Assembly: GCF_039727615.1 (NCBI RefSeq)
Contig: NZ_CP152474.1
Coordinates: 1,860,001 to 1,924,000, forward strand
From: Leclercia sp. S52
GTDB taxonomy: Bacteria > Pseudomonadota > Gammaproteobacteria > Enterobacterales > Enterobacteriaceae
DNA length: 64,000 nt
Direction of reading: 5' to 3'
Shown one piece after another: positions 30,324 to 38,453 of the stretch. How positions within the stretch are numbered: position 1 is the first letter of the stretch; each line of letters opens with the position of its first letter. Made by a program: the position numbers and the translations under genes. The notes under the pieces were generated by a model, which was given only the letters and a program-made list of their open reading frames with translations, had not been told where the DNA came from and did not search any database.

Positions 30324-30938
30324 ATGACACCACGTCAACGCCGCATTCATATCGAAGGTCTGGGTAAAGCAGCTGCTGCACCGAGAAAAAGTTACCTCGG
30401 GAAGTTCACGCCCCTTAAGAGTGTTCAGTCTGCCTGGATCAAATCCTTGCTGACGGTCTGGGGCGAATGCGTCGGCGGTAAAACCCGCGCGCAATACCGT
30501 CTGGAGAATTTCAGCCAGTTCTGGTCTGAGGTTAAGCAATCGGAGTGGTCGGACACTCAGCTGTCGCGCATCACTGAGGCGCTGGGTCAGGCGAGGGAAG
30601 AGGGGTTCCGTGGCGTTCAGGCAGCGCTGCGTGCCCGGTCCATTCTGTGGCCGGTGACCCTGTCAGCGCTGATCGAAGAGAGCGAGCGCCGCGATGATGC
30701 TGACTTTATCGAGCAGATCATGCTGAACACCTTCGACCTGCACGACCCGGTGTATCTGGTTGGCCGGCAGTTCTATACCACCCGCAAGAAGATGTCCGAC
30801 ATCACGCGAGAGTTGCAGCACGTGGCCCCCTGGCTCACTGACGGCGAAGCGCGTAAGCGCGTGCGGTGGTGCCTTGAAATCTTCCAGGCAAAGGTGTTTC
30901 TGACCGTGTGCCGGCAGATGAAAACGGAGCAAAACTGA
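30324..30938 (+). CDS. Q-like antiterminator (DUF1133 type)
   Basis: Late-gene antitermination factor by position and similarity. The 204 residues start MTPRQRRIHIEGLGKAAA after AAGGAGCAG and contain WIKSLLTVWGECVGGKT and a basic C-terminus with KRVRWCLEIFQAKVFLTVC. A promoter-terminator pair directly downstream (30969-31087) has the PR'-tR' layout on which Q proteins act. Confidence 0.8.
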   Translation: MTPRQRRIHIEGLGKAAAAPRKSYLGKFTPLKSVQSAWIKSLLTVWGECVGGKTRAQYRLENFSQFWSEVKQSEWSDTQLSRITEALGQAREEGFRGVQAALRARSILWPVTLSALIEESERRDDADFIEQIMLNTFDLHDPVYLVGRQFYTTRKKMSDITRELQHVAPWLTDGEARKRVRWCLEIFQAKVFLTVCRQMKTEQN

Positions 30939-30968
30939 GAGGCCTCTTAAAAAATATTTCAATTTATG

Positions 30969-30997
30969 TTGAAAACGGGCCAGAAAGATGAATAATT
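30969..30997 (+). promoter_or_regulatory. Putative late promoter PR'
   Basis: TTGAAA at 30969-30974 and AATAAT at 30991-30996 with a 16-bp spacer, 30 bp after the antiterminator stop. An intrinsic terminator follows about 70 bases later, the usual lambda PR'-tR' arrangement. Confidence 0.6.
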
Positions 30998-31063
30998 CAT
31001 TCATGCTTGGCAGAGCTGCGCCACGATGGCAGCGTCGAAAAGCCCTTATCAAACAAATTACGA

Positions 31064-31087
31064 AACCTCGCTCCGGCGGGGTTTTTT
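31064..31087 (+). terminator. Putative tR' terminator
   Basis: Stem AACCTCGC-TCCG-GCGGGGTT followed by TTTTTT. It should end the short late leader unless the Q-like protein is bound. Confidence 0.75.
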
Positions 31088-31130
31088 ATTATTAATAAAT
31101 GGTAAATGATATGTATCTTTTAAGATGCAA

Positions 31131-31303
31131 GCCACGTAGAGTGCGCGAGTGGTGAATCCCCCCTAAGCGGTGGGGCGGCTAGGCAAAACGAGTCGGGTTT
31201 GTAAAACGCGGTTCTGTGGTCTAGCGCAGGGTCACCGGGAGGCACCCGGCACCACAACTTCAGTGTCATCTATATCTAAGGCTGCCTATTGGCGGCCTTT
31301 TTG
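31131..31303 (+). ncRNA. Structured RNA repeat, copy 1
   Basis: First of three related units in the late leader. It shows three stems: CCCC...GGGG around TAAGCGGT, CTGTG...CGCAG around GTCTAG, and CACCGGG-AGG-CACCCGG followed by CACCA. A terminator, GGCTGCC-TATT-GGCGGCC with T5, closes the unit. Paired changes among the copies support the stems. RNase P-processed C4/CI-type phage antisense RNAs have similar features, but that identity is only suspected. This copy has C6 where the others have C5. Confidence 0.6.
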
Positions 31304-31397
31304 ATGTACATGGTTTTGACCTACATAGCACCGCCTGTCTTTTTTGTTCGTACTGAATAAATAAACAGATAAAGTTAGCTTTATTGAAGGAAGGCGA

Positions 31398-31556
31398 TTA
31401 GGCTGCGCCTGTGGTGAATCCCCCTATGCGGCGGGGCGACTAGACTTGGAGGTGAATGACGCGATTCTGTGGTCTAGCATAGAGTCACCGGGAGGCACCC
31501 GGCACTACAGTCCCATTACTATAGATTTCTAAGGCTGCCGATTGGCGGCCTTTTTG
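31398..31556 (+). ncRNA. Structured RNA repeat, copy 2
   Basis: Second unit with the same order of stems. The middle stem is CTGTG/CATAG, compared with CTGTG/CGCAG in copy 1, so pairing is kept despite changes. The 3' hairpin CACCGGG-AGG-CACCCGG is unchanged and is followed by CACTA. It ends with the terminator GGCTGCC-GATT-GGCGGCC-T5. About 90 bp of conserved AT-rich spacer (ATAAACAGATAAA...TAGCTTTAT) precedes it. Confidence 0.6.
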
Positions 31557-31645
31557 TTTTATATGACTTTAGCCAGCACAGCACTACTGGTCGTTTTGTT
31601 CAGACTGAATATATAAACAGATAAAAATAGCTTTATGGCAGGAAG

Positions 31646-31770
31646 ACGACTAGGCTGTGCCTGTGATGAATCCCCCTATGCGGCGGGGCGACTAGACATG
31701 GCAAGTGAGTAGCGCGATTCTGCGGTCTGGCGCAGAGTCACTGGGAGGCACCCAGCATCACATTCAACAA
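31646..31770 (+). ncRNA. Structured RNA repeat, copy 3 (no terminator)
   Basis: Third unit. The 3' hairpin is CACTGGG-AGG-CACCCAG: C to T and G to A on opposite strands against copies 1 and 2, a clean compensatory change. The middle stem is CTGCG/CGCAG. The unit diverges after CATCACATTC and lacks the terminator, so it may be read through into the late genes. Confidence 0.55.
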
Positions 31771-31891
31771 TGAGCTTCTTTGCACGGTTCTGATATAGGC
31801 TTTGCCGTCCACATCACGCATGGATTCCGGTTAACAGATCAGATACTGTCGTCTTGATGAGTTCTATCAGAGCTTGAAGAGGACGGTGAGT

Positions 31892-32080
31892 ATGCAAGAA
31901 GGTTTCTACTGGATACAGCATAACGGCAGGGTGCAGGTCGCTTATTACACTAATGGCGAAACTGAAGACCTTGAAACGGGCAAGACCGTAACCGGTATCT
32001 GGCATCTGACGCAGGGCGATGACATTTGTGACAATGGTGAAGCAGAAGTAATCAGTGGTCCGTTACCACAACCAGTGTAA
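31892..32080 (+). CDS. Small phage late-leader protein
   Basis: 62 residues, MQEGFYWIQHNGRVQVAYYT then GETEDLETGKTVTGIWHLTQ. I recall close relatives in many lambdoid prophages of Salmonella and E. coli, always before the lysis genes, with no known function. GGTGAGT precedes the start. Confidence 0.7.
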   Translation: MQEGFYWIQHNGRVQVAYYTNGETEDLETGKTVTGIWHLTQGDDICDNGEAEVISGPLPQPV

Positions 32081-32194
32081 GCACTGATAGCTAATCACCG
32101 ACTTATTGTTATCTATAACATCCCGCGCCACTGGCCTCGTCGCCAATGGACGGCGGAAAGTTGGAATTATCCGCGAGGTCAGTCCAACAATCAT

Positions 32195-32221
32195 AAGCCT
32201 CGGCATCAAGCCGGGGCTTTT
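32195..32221 (+). terminator. Intrinsic terminator before the lysis cassette
   Basis: AAGCCTCGGC-ATCA-AGCCGGGGCTTTT lies in the 244-bp gap before holin. It probably needs Q-dependent readthrough for lysis-gene expression. Confidence 0.65.
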
Positions 32222-32324
32222 CTGTTTCAGGCTCCCGGAACCCCATCACTCGTTTTGTCGTTTATTCATCCGGAGGGCCTGATCCCTTACCAAATAGCAC
32301 CCGCATCCCAGCGAGGTGAGAGAA

Positions 32325-32564
32325 ATGTCCCGTATGAGCAAACTTGTCACCGGAGTCGCCCTCGGCACCTCAGGAGGAACCATCCTGAACGGCGTCCTCA
32401 CAAAACTGAGCCCTGACGAATGGAGCGCCATCGGCGTACTGGCTGGTATTGCCGGGATCATCGTTACAGGGCTTATTAACTGGTATTTCAAACGCAAGGT
32501 CGCCAATGCACAGGTAAAAGCGCTTGAGAAGTACGGGCCTGCAGTCAAAGTCGGAGATGATTAA
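32325..32564 (+). CDS. Phage holin
   Basis: Small inner-membrane protein that times lysis. The 79 residues MSRMSKLVTGVALGTSGGTI contain two hydrophobic stretches (near 7-25, weak, and 32-53, WSAIGVLAGIAGIIVTGLIN) and a charged C-terminus (YFKRKVANAQVKALEK), the class II pattern of S21-type pinholins. AGGTGAGAGAA precedes the start. The lysozyme gene starts immediately after its stop. Confidence 0.85.
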   Translation: MSRMSKLVTGVALGTSGGTILNGVLTKLSPDEWSAIGVLAGIAGIIVTGLINWYFKRKVANAQVKALEKYGPAVKVGDD

Positions 32565-33068
32565 ATGCCAATGACCAGTAGCCAGCGTAACAAACTCATT
32601 GCCGCTGCTGGTGGCGGTGCAATGCTGATCGCCTCGCTGTTCCTCGGTGGGCAAGATGGCGTAGAAGGACGGAAACACGAAGCTTATAAAGACGTCGCCG
32701 GGGTGTGGACTGTCTGCGACGGCCACACGGGCCGGGATATCGTGAGAGGTAAAAAGTATACCGATCGCGAATGTGACCAGCTGCTATGGAAAGACCTCCA
32801 GCCAGCCAAGCGTACGGTAGACAGTCTGGTTAAGGTGCCGCTGGGCGAATATCAGCGCGCCGCACTTTACAGCTTTGTTTTTAACGTTGGCTCTGATGCA
32901 TTCTCGAAGTCCACGTTGCTGCGCAAGCTAAATAAAGGCGATCACGACGGAGCGTGCGAAGAGATGCGCCGCTGGGTTTACGCTGGTGGTATGAAGTGGA
33001 AAGGCCTCCAGAACCGGCGAGAGATGGAGCGTTCGATGTGCCTGGCGGAGAGCAAATATGACCTTTAG
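32565..33068 (+). CDS. SAR endolysin (phage 21-type lysozyme, GH24)
   Basis: Muramidase that degrades peptidoglycan at lysis. The 167 residues begin with a weakly hydrophobic signal-arrest-release segment (LIAAAGGGAMLIASLFLGG, about 11-29), which tethers the enzyme until the membrane is depolarised. The catalytic triad region is EGRKHEAYKDVAGVWTVCDG then HTG, the E-x8-D-x5-T layout with the cysteine typical of R21-like enzymes. It overlaps Rz by 11 nt. Confidence 0.93.
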   Translation: MPMTSSQRNKLIAAAGGGAMLIASLFLGGQDGVEGRKHEAYKDVAGVWTVCDGHTGRDIVRGKKYTDRECDQLLWKDLQPAKRTVDSLVKVPLGEYQRAALYSFVFNVGSDAFSKSTLLRKLNKGDHDGACEEMRRWVYAGGMKWKGLQNRREMERSMCLAESKYDL

Positions 33069-33423
33069 CCTTCGAACAGTTCTGCTGATTGCTCTCGTGG
33101 GCATGCTGCTAACTATTGGCTATGGCGAGCTACGGTACCGGAATGGCTGGTACGCCCACGCCGACCACATCAACGTGCTGGCTGCCGATAAGCGCGCCAA
33201 AGCAGAGAAGGCGATTCAGCCTGTTGAGCCGAAGGCCGCTAAGGCCAGCGACGAAGGCCGGATCATCTACCGAACCATAACCCGCGATGTGGTGAAATAT
33301 GTCCAGGATCCGAATCGTACCGTTTGTGATTTTGATGATGAGTCTGTCCGGTTGCGGCAACAGGCTATCGATGCTGCCAACTCCATCAGCGGATTTGATG
33401 CAGGAGCCGTGCAAGGGAAGTGA
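33058..33423 (+). CDS. Rz-like inner-membrane spanin
   Basis: Inner-membrane subunit of the spanin complex that fuses the two membranes at lysis. The 121 residues have one N-terminal transmembrane helix (VLLIALVGMLLTIGYG, near 8-23) and a periplasmic helical part. The outer-membrane partner is encoded out of frame inside and beyond its 3' end. Confidence 0.85.
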   Translation: MTFSLRTVLLIALVGMLLTIGYGELRYRNGWYAHADHINVLAADKRAKAEKAIQPVEPKAAKASDEGRIIYRTITRDVVKYVQDPNRTVCDFDDESVRLRQQAIDAANSISGFDAGAVQGK

Positions 33424-33538
33424 TGCTGGTGCCAACAGCGACGAAGATCTACAGGCTGATATAGAAACCGCCCAATGCCTGCGCCAGCTGCGGCTCAACA
33501 CGTATCGCTGGCAGGCCTGGTATAAAGCGTTGCTTTGA
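33299..33538 (+). CDS. Rz1-like outer-membrane spanin lipoprotein
   Basis: A 79-residue lipoprotein in a different frame, overlapping the Rz gene. The N-terminus MSRIRIVPFVILMMSLSGCG has a lipobox LSGC, so the mature protein would start at Cys19. The mature part is rather long for Rz1 and not very proline-rich, but overlap and lipobox make the assignment strong. Confidence 0.85.
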   Translation: MSRIRIVPFVILMMSLSGCGNRLSMLPTPSADLMQEPCKGSDAGANSDEDLQADIETAQCLRQLRLNTYRWQAWYKALL

Positions 33539-33578
33539 AGTGAATGCCAGGCAGCTGTCACCACCCGGCCTGTGCTTA

Positions 33579-33779
33579 CTACTGCAGTTCCTTATCTTTT
33601 AGTTGTTCAACGTAAAAGTCATAACGCTTAAGGAACCACAGCCGGCAGTCTTCATCCATGTTGCCGGTAATTGCATCCGTGCAGAGGTGTCGGCCGTGCA
33701 AGCGCATCCGGGCAAAGCTACTGGCAAGAAAATCTAAATCCCGGGAAGACACGACACCCTTCTCACTTACTAACTGCAT
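33579..33779 (-). CDS. Small inverted phage protein after the spanins
   Basis: 66 residues, MQLVSEKGVVSSRDLDFLAS, with MRLHGRHLCTDAITGNMDED then CRLWFLKRYDFYVEQL. The chosen ATG has AGAGGAGG six bases upstream, while a longer frame to 33902 lacks one. It reads against the late operon, a frequent position for lysogenic-conversion genes. No function is known to me. Confidence 0.65.
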   Translation of the reverse strand: MQLVSEKGVVSSRDLDFLASSFARMRLHGRHLCTDAITGNMDEDCRLWFLKRYDFYVEQLKDKELQ

Positions 33780-34394
33780 ACATTCCTCCTCTGTTAGACC
33801 AACAAAAAGAAAAATGCGACTGTTGTAAGTATGGCTCAAATATCCACACGCGCTATCACTCCGGCCGCTGAAGCAGGCTTGAAGCCGTCGCCAGTCATGC
33901 ACTGGTTATAAGAGACGAGCCGGAGTAATCAACTCAAGGGCATGGGTGTGGTCACTCCGGGAAGTGGCAGCCATTACAGAGCTATTCTGCTGGTAGGCTT
34001 GATGTTGGTAAAAAAAATGCCCTCTGGCAAGAGGGCAATACATGCTATTAACAGACTCTTATGTTGAGTGTTCTCATGTGGGTCATGATACAGCTCCATG
34101 GTGTTCCCTGGTGTAGGTAGGAGCCTTCGCAGGGATATTGACTATGGCACATAATGCTGAGTTAACAAGCGAACTGGCAAACACCTGAACGATTCTTAGT
34201 TTTGGCTGGTGGATCAATGACGATTAATCCTATGCGACCTAACCCTAAATAGAACCTCATCCCTGAGGCTCTGACACAGTCTCTCCTCTGGACTTTAAGC
34301 ATAGGGTGTCCTGAGCTTCGTGTGGCTTGATAATGGTCGATGGTGAACATATATACAGGATGTGGCATGTCGCCATCGGTTAAGGATAATGACC
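33780..34394. other. Gene-poor gap with a minus-strand terminator
   Basis: No gene is supported here. A hairpin GCCCTC-TGGCAA-GAGGGC at 34019-34036 has seven A on its left, so it terminates transcripts on the minus strand, although no minus-strand gene lies to its right. A short leftward non-coding transcript is therefore possible. The rest shows no recognisable signal. Confidence 0.4.
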
Positions 34395-34622
34395 ATGAAT
34401 CAGGCCGTTGAGAAAGTTATTTATAGCGCATTGACTAAAAATGAAAGAGCCGCAGGGATTGGCTCTTCAGCAACAGCTAACGAAATCATAGAGCGTGTTA
34501 AGCCCTATTATCAGTCCGCCAGTGAGGCTGAGAGACAAGCACTCCTCGAAAGGTTAAACAAACTTAAAGTAGAGCCTGGCGTCCCTATCCCAACAAATAT
34601 CGAGCAATTGCTAAGCAATTAA
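34395..34622 (+). CDS. Unknown phage protein (75 aa)
   Basis: MNQAVEKVIYSALTKNERAA then IIERVKPYYQSASEAERQAL. AAGGATA lies seven bases before the chosen start. It is predicted mostly alpha-helical, with charged repeats and no motif. It ends just before a terminator (34627-34649). It may be an accessory gene, as it sits outside the usual lysis-to-cos core. Confidence 0.55.
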   Translation: MNQAVEKVIYSALTKNERAAGIGSSATANEIIERVKPYYQSASEAERQALLERLNKLKVEPGVPIPTNIEQLLSN

Positions 34623-34626
34623 TCTA

Positions 34627-34649
34627 AACCGCCTTCGGGCGGTTTTTTA
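34627..34649 (+). terminator. Intrinsic terminator
   Basis: ACCGCC-TTCG-GGCGGT followed by TTTTT, a stable UUCG tetraloop hairpin five bases after the preceding stop. Confidence 0.85.
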
Positions 34650-34782
34650 TTGCCATCATCATGGACCGAGCCATCGTAATGGCTGTAGCGGATAAATATA
34701 AAATATGCCCTATAGGGGGTAAAAGGATAATGTTATAGGCATTCTCATAGTGCCCGTGGTACTGCAACTCAGGAGTCAATTT

Positions 34783-35028
34783 ATGAAAAAGCTAAAAGTT
34801 ACGATTGCTCATCTCGAGGAGCACAGAGATGGCATTGTTCACGGGACGAAAATCACTTTCCAGGTTATACAGAATGAGAAAGTATTAGTCCGGGACTCGT
34901 TATCCGGTAAAGCTTCCCAACCATTCACTAAAACTTACGATGTTACCGCCAGTGATGCCGATATTTTTGTGACGCATGATCGCCATGATTTGAAATGGCT
35001 AACGATCACGGCTGAGCTGATTGAATAA
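34783..35028 (+). CDS. Unknown phage protein (81 aa)
   Basis: MKKLKVTIAHLEEHRDGIVH with beta-strand-like segments (TKITFQVIQNEKVLVRDSLS, LKWLTITAELIE). A clear AGGAG lies ten bases upstream. No family is recognised. Together with its neighbours it forms a cluster of three separately spaced small genes between lysis and packaging. Confidence 0.6.
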   Translation: MKKLKVTIAHLEEHRDGIVHGTKITFQVIQNEKVLVRDSLSGKASQPFTKTYDVTASDADIFVTHDRHDLKWLTITAELIE

Positions 35029-35087
35029 TATTTATTTTTCATTCTCAATTGCATAGCATGACCTCCGGGTACCCAAAGGAGATAGCT

Positions 35088-35297
35088 ATGTTTGTTGCAG
35101 AAGGATTAAAGCCTGATCTCGATAATGAGGGATGGGTAAAAGGATGGGGAGTTGTTCGAAAATCCCCGTGGCATTTAGTCGGTGTTTACGCCACCAAAGA
35201 TGTTGCTGAAACAAAAGCAGCTTCATCAGGGGATGGCTACGAAGCACACTATGGCTCACATAGATTAGGGAGCGATGACTTCATTCACGGTATGTGA
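35088..35297 (+). CDS. Unknown phage protein (69 aa)
   Basis: MFVAEGLKPDLDNEGWVKGW with WHLVGVYATKDVAETKAASS. AAAGGAGATAGCT precedes the start. The Trp-rich, single-domain look (GWGVVRKSPWHLVGVY) suggests a compact beta fold. No known family. An intrinsic terminator follows at 35319-35342. Confidence 0.55.
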   Translation: MFVAEGLKPDLDNEGWVKGWGVVRKSPWHLVGVYATKDVAETKAASSGDGYEAHYGSHRLGSDDFIHGM

Positions 35298-35318
35298 TTG
35301 AAGCCTGCTAACGGTATG

Positions 35319-35342
35319 GCCTCGCATTCGCGGGGCTTTTTT
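35319..35342 (+). terminator. Intrinsic terminator
   Basis: GCCTCGC-ATT-CGCGGGGC followed by TTTTTT after the 69-residue gene. Confidence 0.75.
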
Positions 35343-35480
35343 ATGCGCATCCCACGCGTCTCAGAAGAGCGTCTTTGAGCTGTGTGCATGGAAAATGTGT
35401 TGTTCTTAGCGACCTGGCCGCATCGAAATATCTACCACACCCCATCACCGCCTGGTTTGCAATTGATAAATATTCTCATT

Positions 35481-35560
35481 TCGGCGGGTCCTCCCGGAGG
35501 GGCGGCCTGCCACGAGGCGGCGTGCACGCGGAAAACGGCTAGTTTTCGTGATCTAGGGTC
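35481..35560 (+). other. Putative cos packaging site
   Basis: GC-rich, partly two-fold symmetric sequence GGCGGGTCCTCCCGGAGGGG followed by GCGGCCTG lies about 110-160 bp upstream of the small terminase gene, where lambda-type phages have cosN. The following GAAAACGGCTAGTTTTCGTG inverted repeat and ATCATCATCATG could belong to flanking terminase-binding sites. Identified by position and symmetry only. The rest of 35343-35643 shows nothing else. Confidence 0.45.
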
Positions 35561-35643
35561 ATCATCATCATGTGCATAACTGTATGATTTTTATAAGTGC
35601 GGTTTTGCAATGATGTCGAATAGTTCAAAAAGTGTTCACCATC

Positions 35644-36132
35644 ATGGGCCAGGAGCTCTCCACCCTGAAGCTGAACATAAATCAGCTGGCAGGGATCACC
35701 GGCGTTCATCGCCAGACCGTTGCCGCCAGGCTTAAGCAACTCGAGCCTGCGCTGGGCAGTAACAACAAACTCAAACTCTATCTCATCACCGATGTGCTCA
35801 CAGAGCTGATGGCGCCGGTCGTCGCGTCCAGCGCCGAAGATATGACGCCCTCGGATCGGCTCGCCCACTGGAAAGCAGAAAACGAGCGGCTCAAATTCGA
35901 GCAGGATACCGGCCAGTTAATCCCGGCTGATGAGGTGGCCCGTGAATTTTCTGTCATGGCAAAAGCTGTGGTGCAGGTGCTGGAAACGTTGCCGGACATT
36001 CTGGAACGTGACTGTGCGCTGAACCCCGCAGCTGTCAGCCGCGTGCAGAGTGTGATTGACGATCTTCGCGACCAGATTGCGCAGCGCGTGCTGGACGCAG
36101 AACCGGAGGAGGATGAGCCAGAGGAGGACTGA
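35644..36132 (+). CDS. Terminase small subunit (DUF1441/Nu1-like)
   Basis: DNA-recognition subunit of the packaging terminase. The 162 residues have an N-terminal helix-turn-helix (LNINQLAGITGVHRQTVAAR) and a helical C-terminus ending in the acidic tail AEPEEDEPEED. The stop overlaps the large-subunit start as ATGA, the usual coupling. Confidence 0.85.
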   Translation: MGQELSTLKLNINQLAGITGVHRQTVAARLKQLEPALGSNNKLKLYLITDVLTELMAPVVASSAEDMTPSDRLAHWKAENERLKFEQDTGQLIPADEVAREFSVMAKAVVQVLETLPDILERDCALNPAAVSRVQSVIDDLRDQIAQRVLDAEPEEDEPEED

Positions 36133-38235
36133 TGGCGAAGCGGGCATCTGCCCGGGGGATCCGAAAGGATGTCCCTGGAATACTTCGTGCCCCACGCCGC
36201 ATGCTGGTGGCCGATGCAGTCAGTAAATTTATGCGCGTGCCAATGGGTGCCGGTAACTCCGTTCCCTGGGATCCGAACCTGGCTCCGTATGTACTCGAGC
36301 CAATGAACTGCCTGGCGTCGCGTGAGTATGACGCGGTGGTATTTGTCGGCCCGGCGCGAACGGGGAAGACGATTGGCCTGATTGACGGGTGGGTGGTTTA
36401 TAACGTGGTCTGCGACCCGTCTGACATGCTGATTATTCAGATGACAGAGGAAAAGGCCCGCGAGCACTCGAAGAAACGACTGGATCGGACATTCCGTTGC
36501 AGTCCGGAAGTGGCAACCCGCCTGAGCCCCCGCAGGAACGATAACAACGTTTACGACAGGACATTCAGGGCGGGTAACTACCTGAAGATTGGCTGGCCAT
36601 CGGTCAATATCATGTCCTCGTCGGATTATAAGTGCGTCGCCCTGACAGATTATGATCGCTTCCCGGAGGATATCGACGGGGAAGGTGACGCATTTTCCCT
36701 GGCCTCCAAGCGTACCACCACGTTTATGTCGTCCGGCATGACGCTGGTGGAGAGTTCACCAGGCCGGGACATCCGTGATACGAAGTGGCGCCGGAGCTCG
36801 GCGCATGAAGCCCCGCCAACAACCGGCATTCTGTCACTGTACAACCGCGGCGACCGCCGGCGCTGGTACTGGCCATGTCCGCATTGTGGTGAGTTTTTCC
36901 AGCCTGAGATGACGGCGATGACCGGTTACCGGGAAATCAGCGATCCGGTAAAGGCCAGCGAAGCGGCCTGTATACATTGCCCTTCCTGCTCCGGGGTTAT
37001 CACCGCCGACCTGAAACGCTCCCTGAATATGAAAGGTGTCTGGCTGCGTGAGGATCAGCAGATCGACAGCAGCGGAACAATAACGGGCACCGGACGGCGG
37101 TCGCGAATCGCATCGTTCTGGATGGAAGGCCCGGCAGCTGCATATCAGACTTGGGCACAGCTGGTTTACAAACTGCTGACCGCTGAACAGGAGTACGAAG
37201 CGACCGGCAGCGAAGAAACGCTGAAGACGGTCATTAACACCGACTGGGGACTCCCGTATCTCCCGCGCTCCAGCATTGAACAACGTAAAGGTGAGGAGCT
37301 GCAGCAGCGCGCCGAACCGGTTGAGCGCCGGCGTGTGCCTGCTGGCGTCAACTTCCTGGTGGCGACCGTCGATGTTCAGGGCGGTAAAAACCGGCGATTT
37401 GTGGTGCAGGTTGTTGGCTACGGCGCCCACGGCGAGCGGTGGGTGGTTGACCGGTACAACATCATGCAGTCGATGCGCACCACGCCTGACGGCGAAAGCT
37501 ACCACATCGATCCTGCCAGCTATCCGGAGGACTGGGATCTGCTGCGCACCGATGTGCTGGAGAAAACCTGGGCCCTTGATGGCGAACCGGGCAAGCGAAT
37601 GGGTCTGCTGGCCATGGCCGTCGACTCCGGTGGTGAAGATGGCGTTACCGACAATGCCTATGAGTTCTGGCGGCGCTGTCGCCGTGACGGTCTGCAGCGC
37701 AAAGTCTGGCTGTTCAAGGGTGACAGCCAGACCAGGGCGAAGCTGATTACCAAAACCTACCCGGATAACACCGGGCGTTCTACCCGGCGCGCGAAGGCAG
37801 CCGGTGATGTCCCTCTCTACCTTCTCCAGACCAACGCACTGAAAGACCGGATCAACAACGCGCTGTGGCGCGATGTGCCGGGGCCGAACTACGTGCATTT
37901 CCCTGACTGGCTGGGAGGGTGGTTTTACGACGAACTGACCTATGAGGAGCGATCAGCTGATGGGAAATGGACGAAGCCTGGTAAGGGGGGCTAACGAAGC
38001 GTTTGACCTTATGGTTTATGCACAGGCCCTGGTCATTCTTCATGGTTACGAAAAGATTAAGTGGCCTGATGCCCCTGAGTGGGCGCGCCGGGAGAGTTAT
38101 CTGGTGGTTGAGCCATCGCCAGACGCGCCTGCAGTGGCACCGGTGCCGGTTGCAAAACCGTCAGTATCAGAGCCTAAGGCTACGAAACCAGCCCGTGAAT
38201 CGGCATGGTCATCATCATCAGGAGGCTGGGTGTGA
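36132..38235 (+). pseudogene. Terminase large subunit (GpA family), frameshifted near the end
   Basis: ATPase/nuclease that packages DNA from cos. The Walker A-like GPARTGKT lies near residues 74-81, a zinc-finger pair CPHCGEFFQPEM / CIHCPSC near 252-285, and the nuclease part contains VATVDVQGGKN and AVDSGGEDG. At G6 37985-37990 one extra base ends the frame at 37994. With one base fewer it continues KGANEAFDLMVYAQALVI to the stop at 38235, about 700 aa. The C-terminal region is also open from an internal ATG. Likely a sequence error. Confidence 0.85.
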
Positions 38236-38453
38236 ATCTCAATGATATTCAGGACATGGTTCGCCGCTATACCGAAGCGGAAATGGCGATCCTGCAGGGT
38301 AAGTCCATTACGTTTAACGGTCAGCAGATGACCATGGAGAACCTGAGCGAGATACGAAAAGGCCGTCAGGAATGGGAGCGAAAAGAGGCAGCTGTTGTGG
38401 CTGCCGCAGCGGGCAGGGGTGGCCCCTTTAAACTGGCGAGGTTCCCGCGATGA
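38232..38453 (+). CDS. gpW-like head-tail joining protein
   Basis: Small head-completion protein. The 73 residues start at GTG ([20 protein letters not shown]) inside the corrected terminase stop, and keep the family pattern [20 protein letters not shown] then IRKGRQEWE. The start fits the restored terminase frame with a 4-nt overlap, which independently supports that correction. It overlaps portal by 4 nt. Confidence 0.85.
   Translation: MNLNDIQDMVRRYTEAEMAILQGKSITFNGQQMTMENLSEIRKGRQEWERKEAAVVAAAAGRGGPFKLARFPR

Noticed and set aside
31131..31770. The three repeats as tRNA genes or a CRISPR array
   Set aside because: No cloverleaf with anticodon arm could be drawn despite the CACCA-like ends, and the units are too long and too diverged with structured interiors to be CRISPR repeats and spacers.
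34162..34368. Minus-strand 68-codon frame in the gap after the lysis genes
   Set aside because: No ribosome site, unusual composition and no resemblance to a known protein; a non-coding transcript would fit the nearby terminator better.
36834..37898. A 354-codon frame opposite to the terminase gene
   Set aside because: The terminase reads through the whole segment with recognisable motifs; the reverse frame is a GC-rich shadow.
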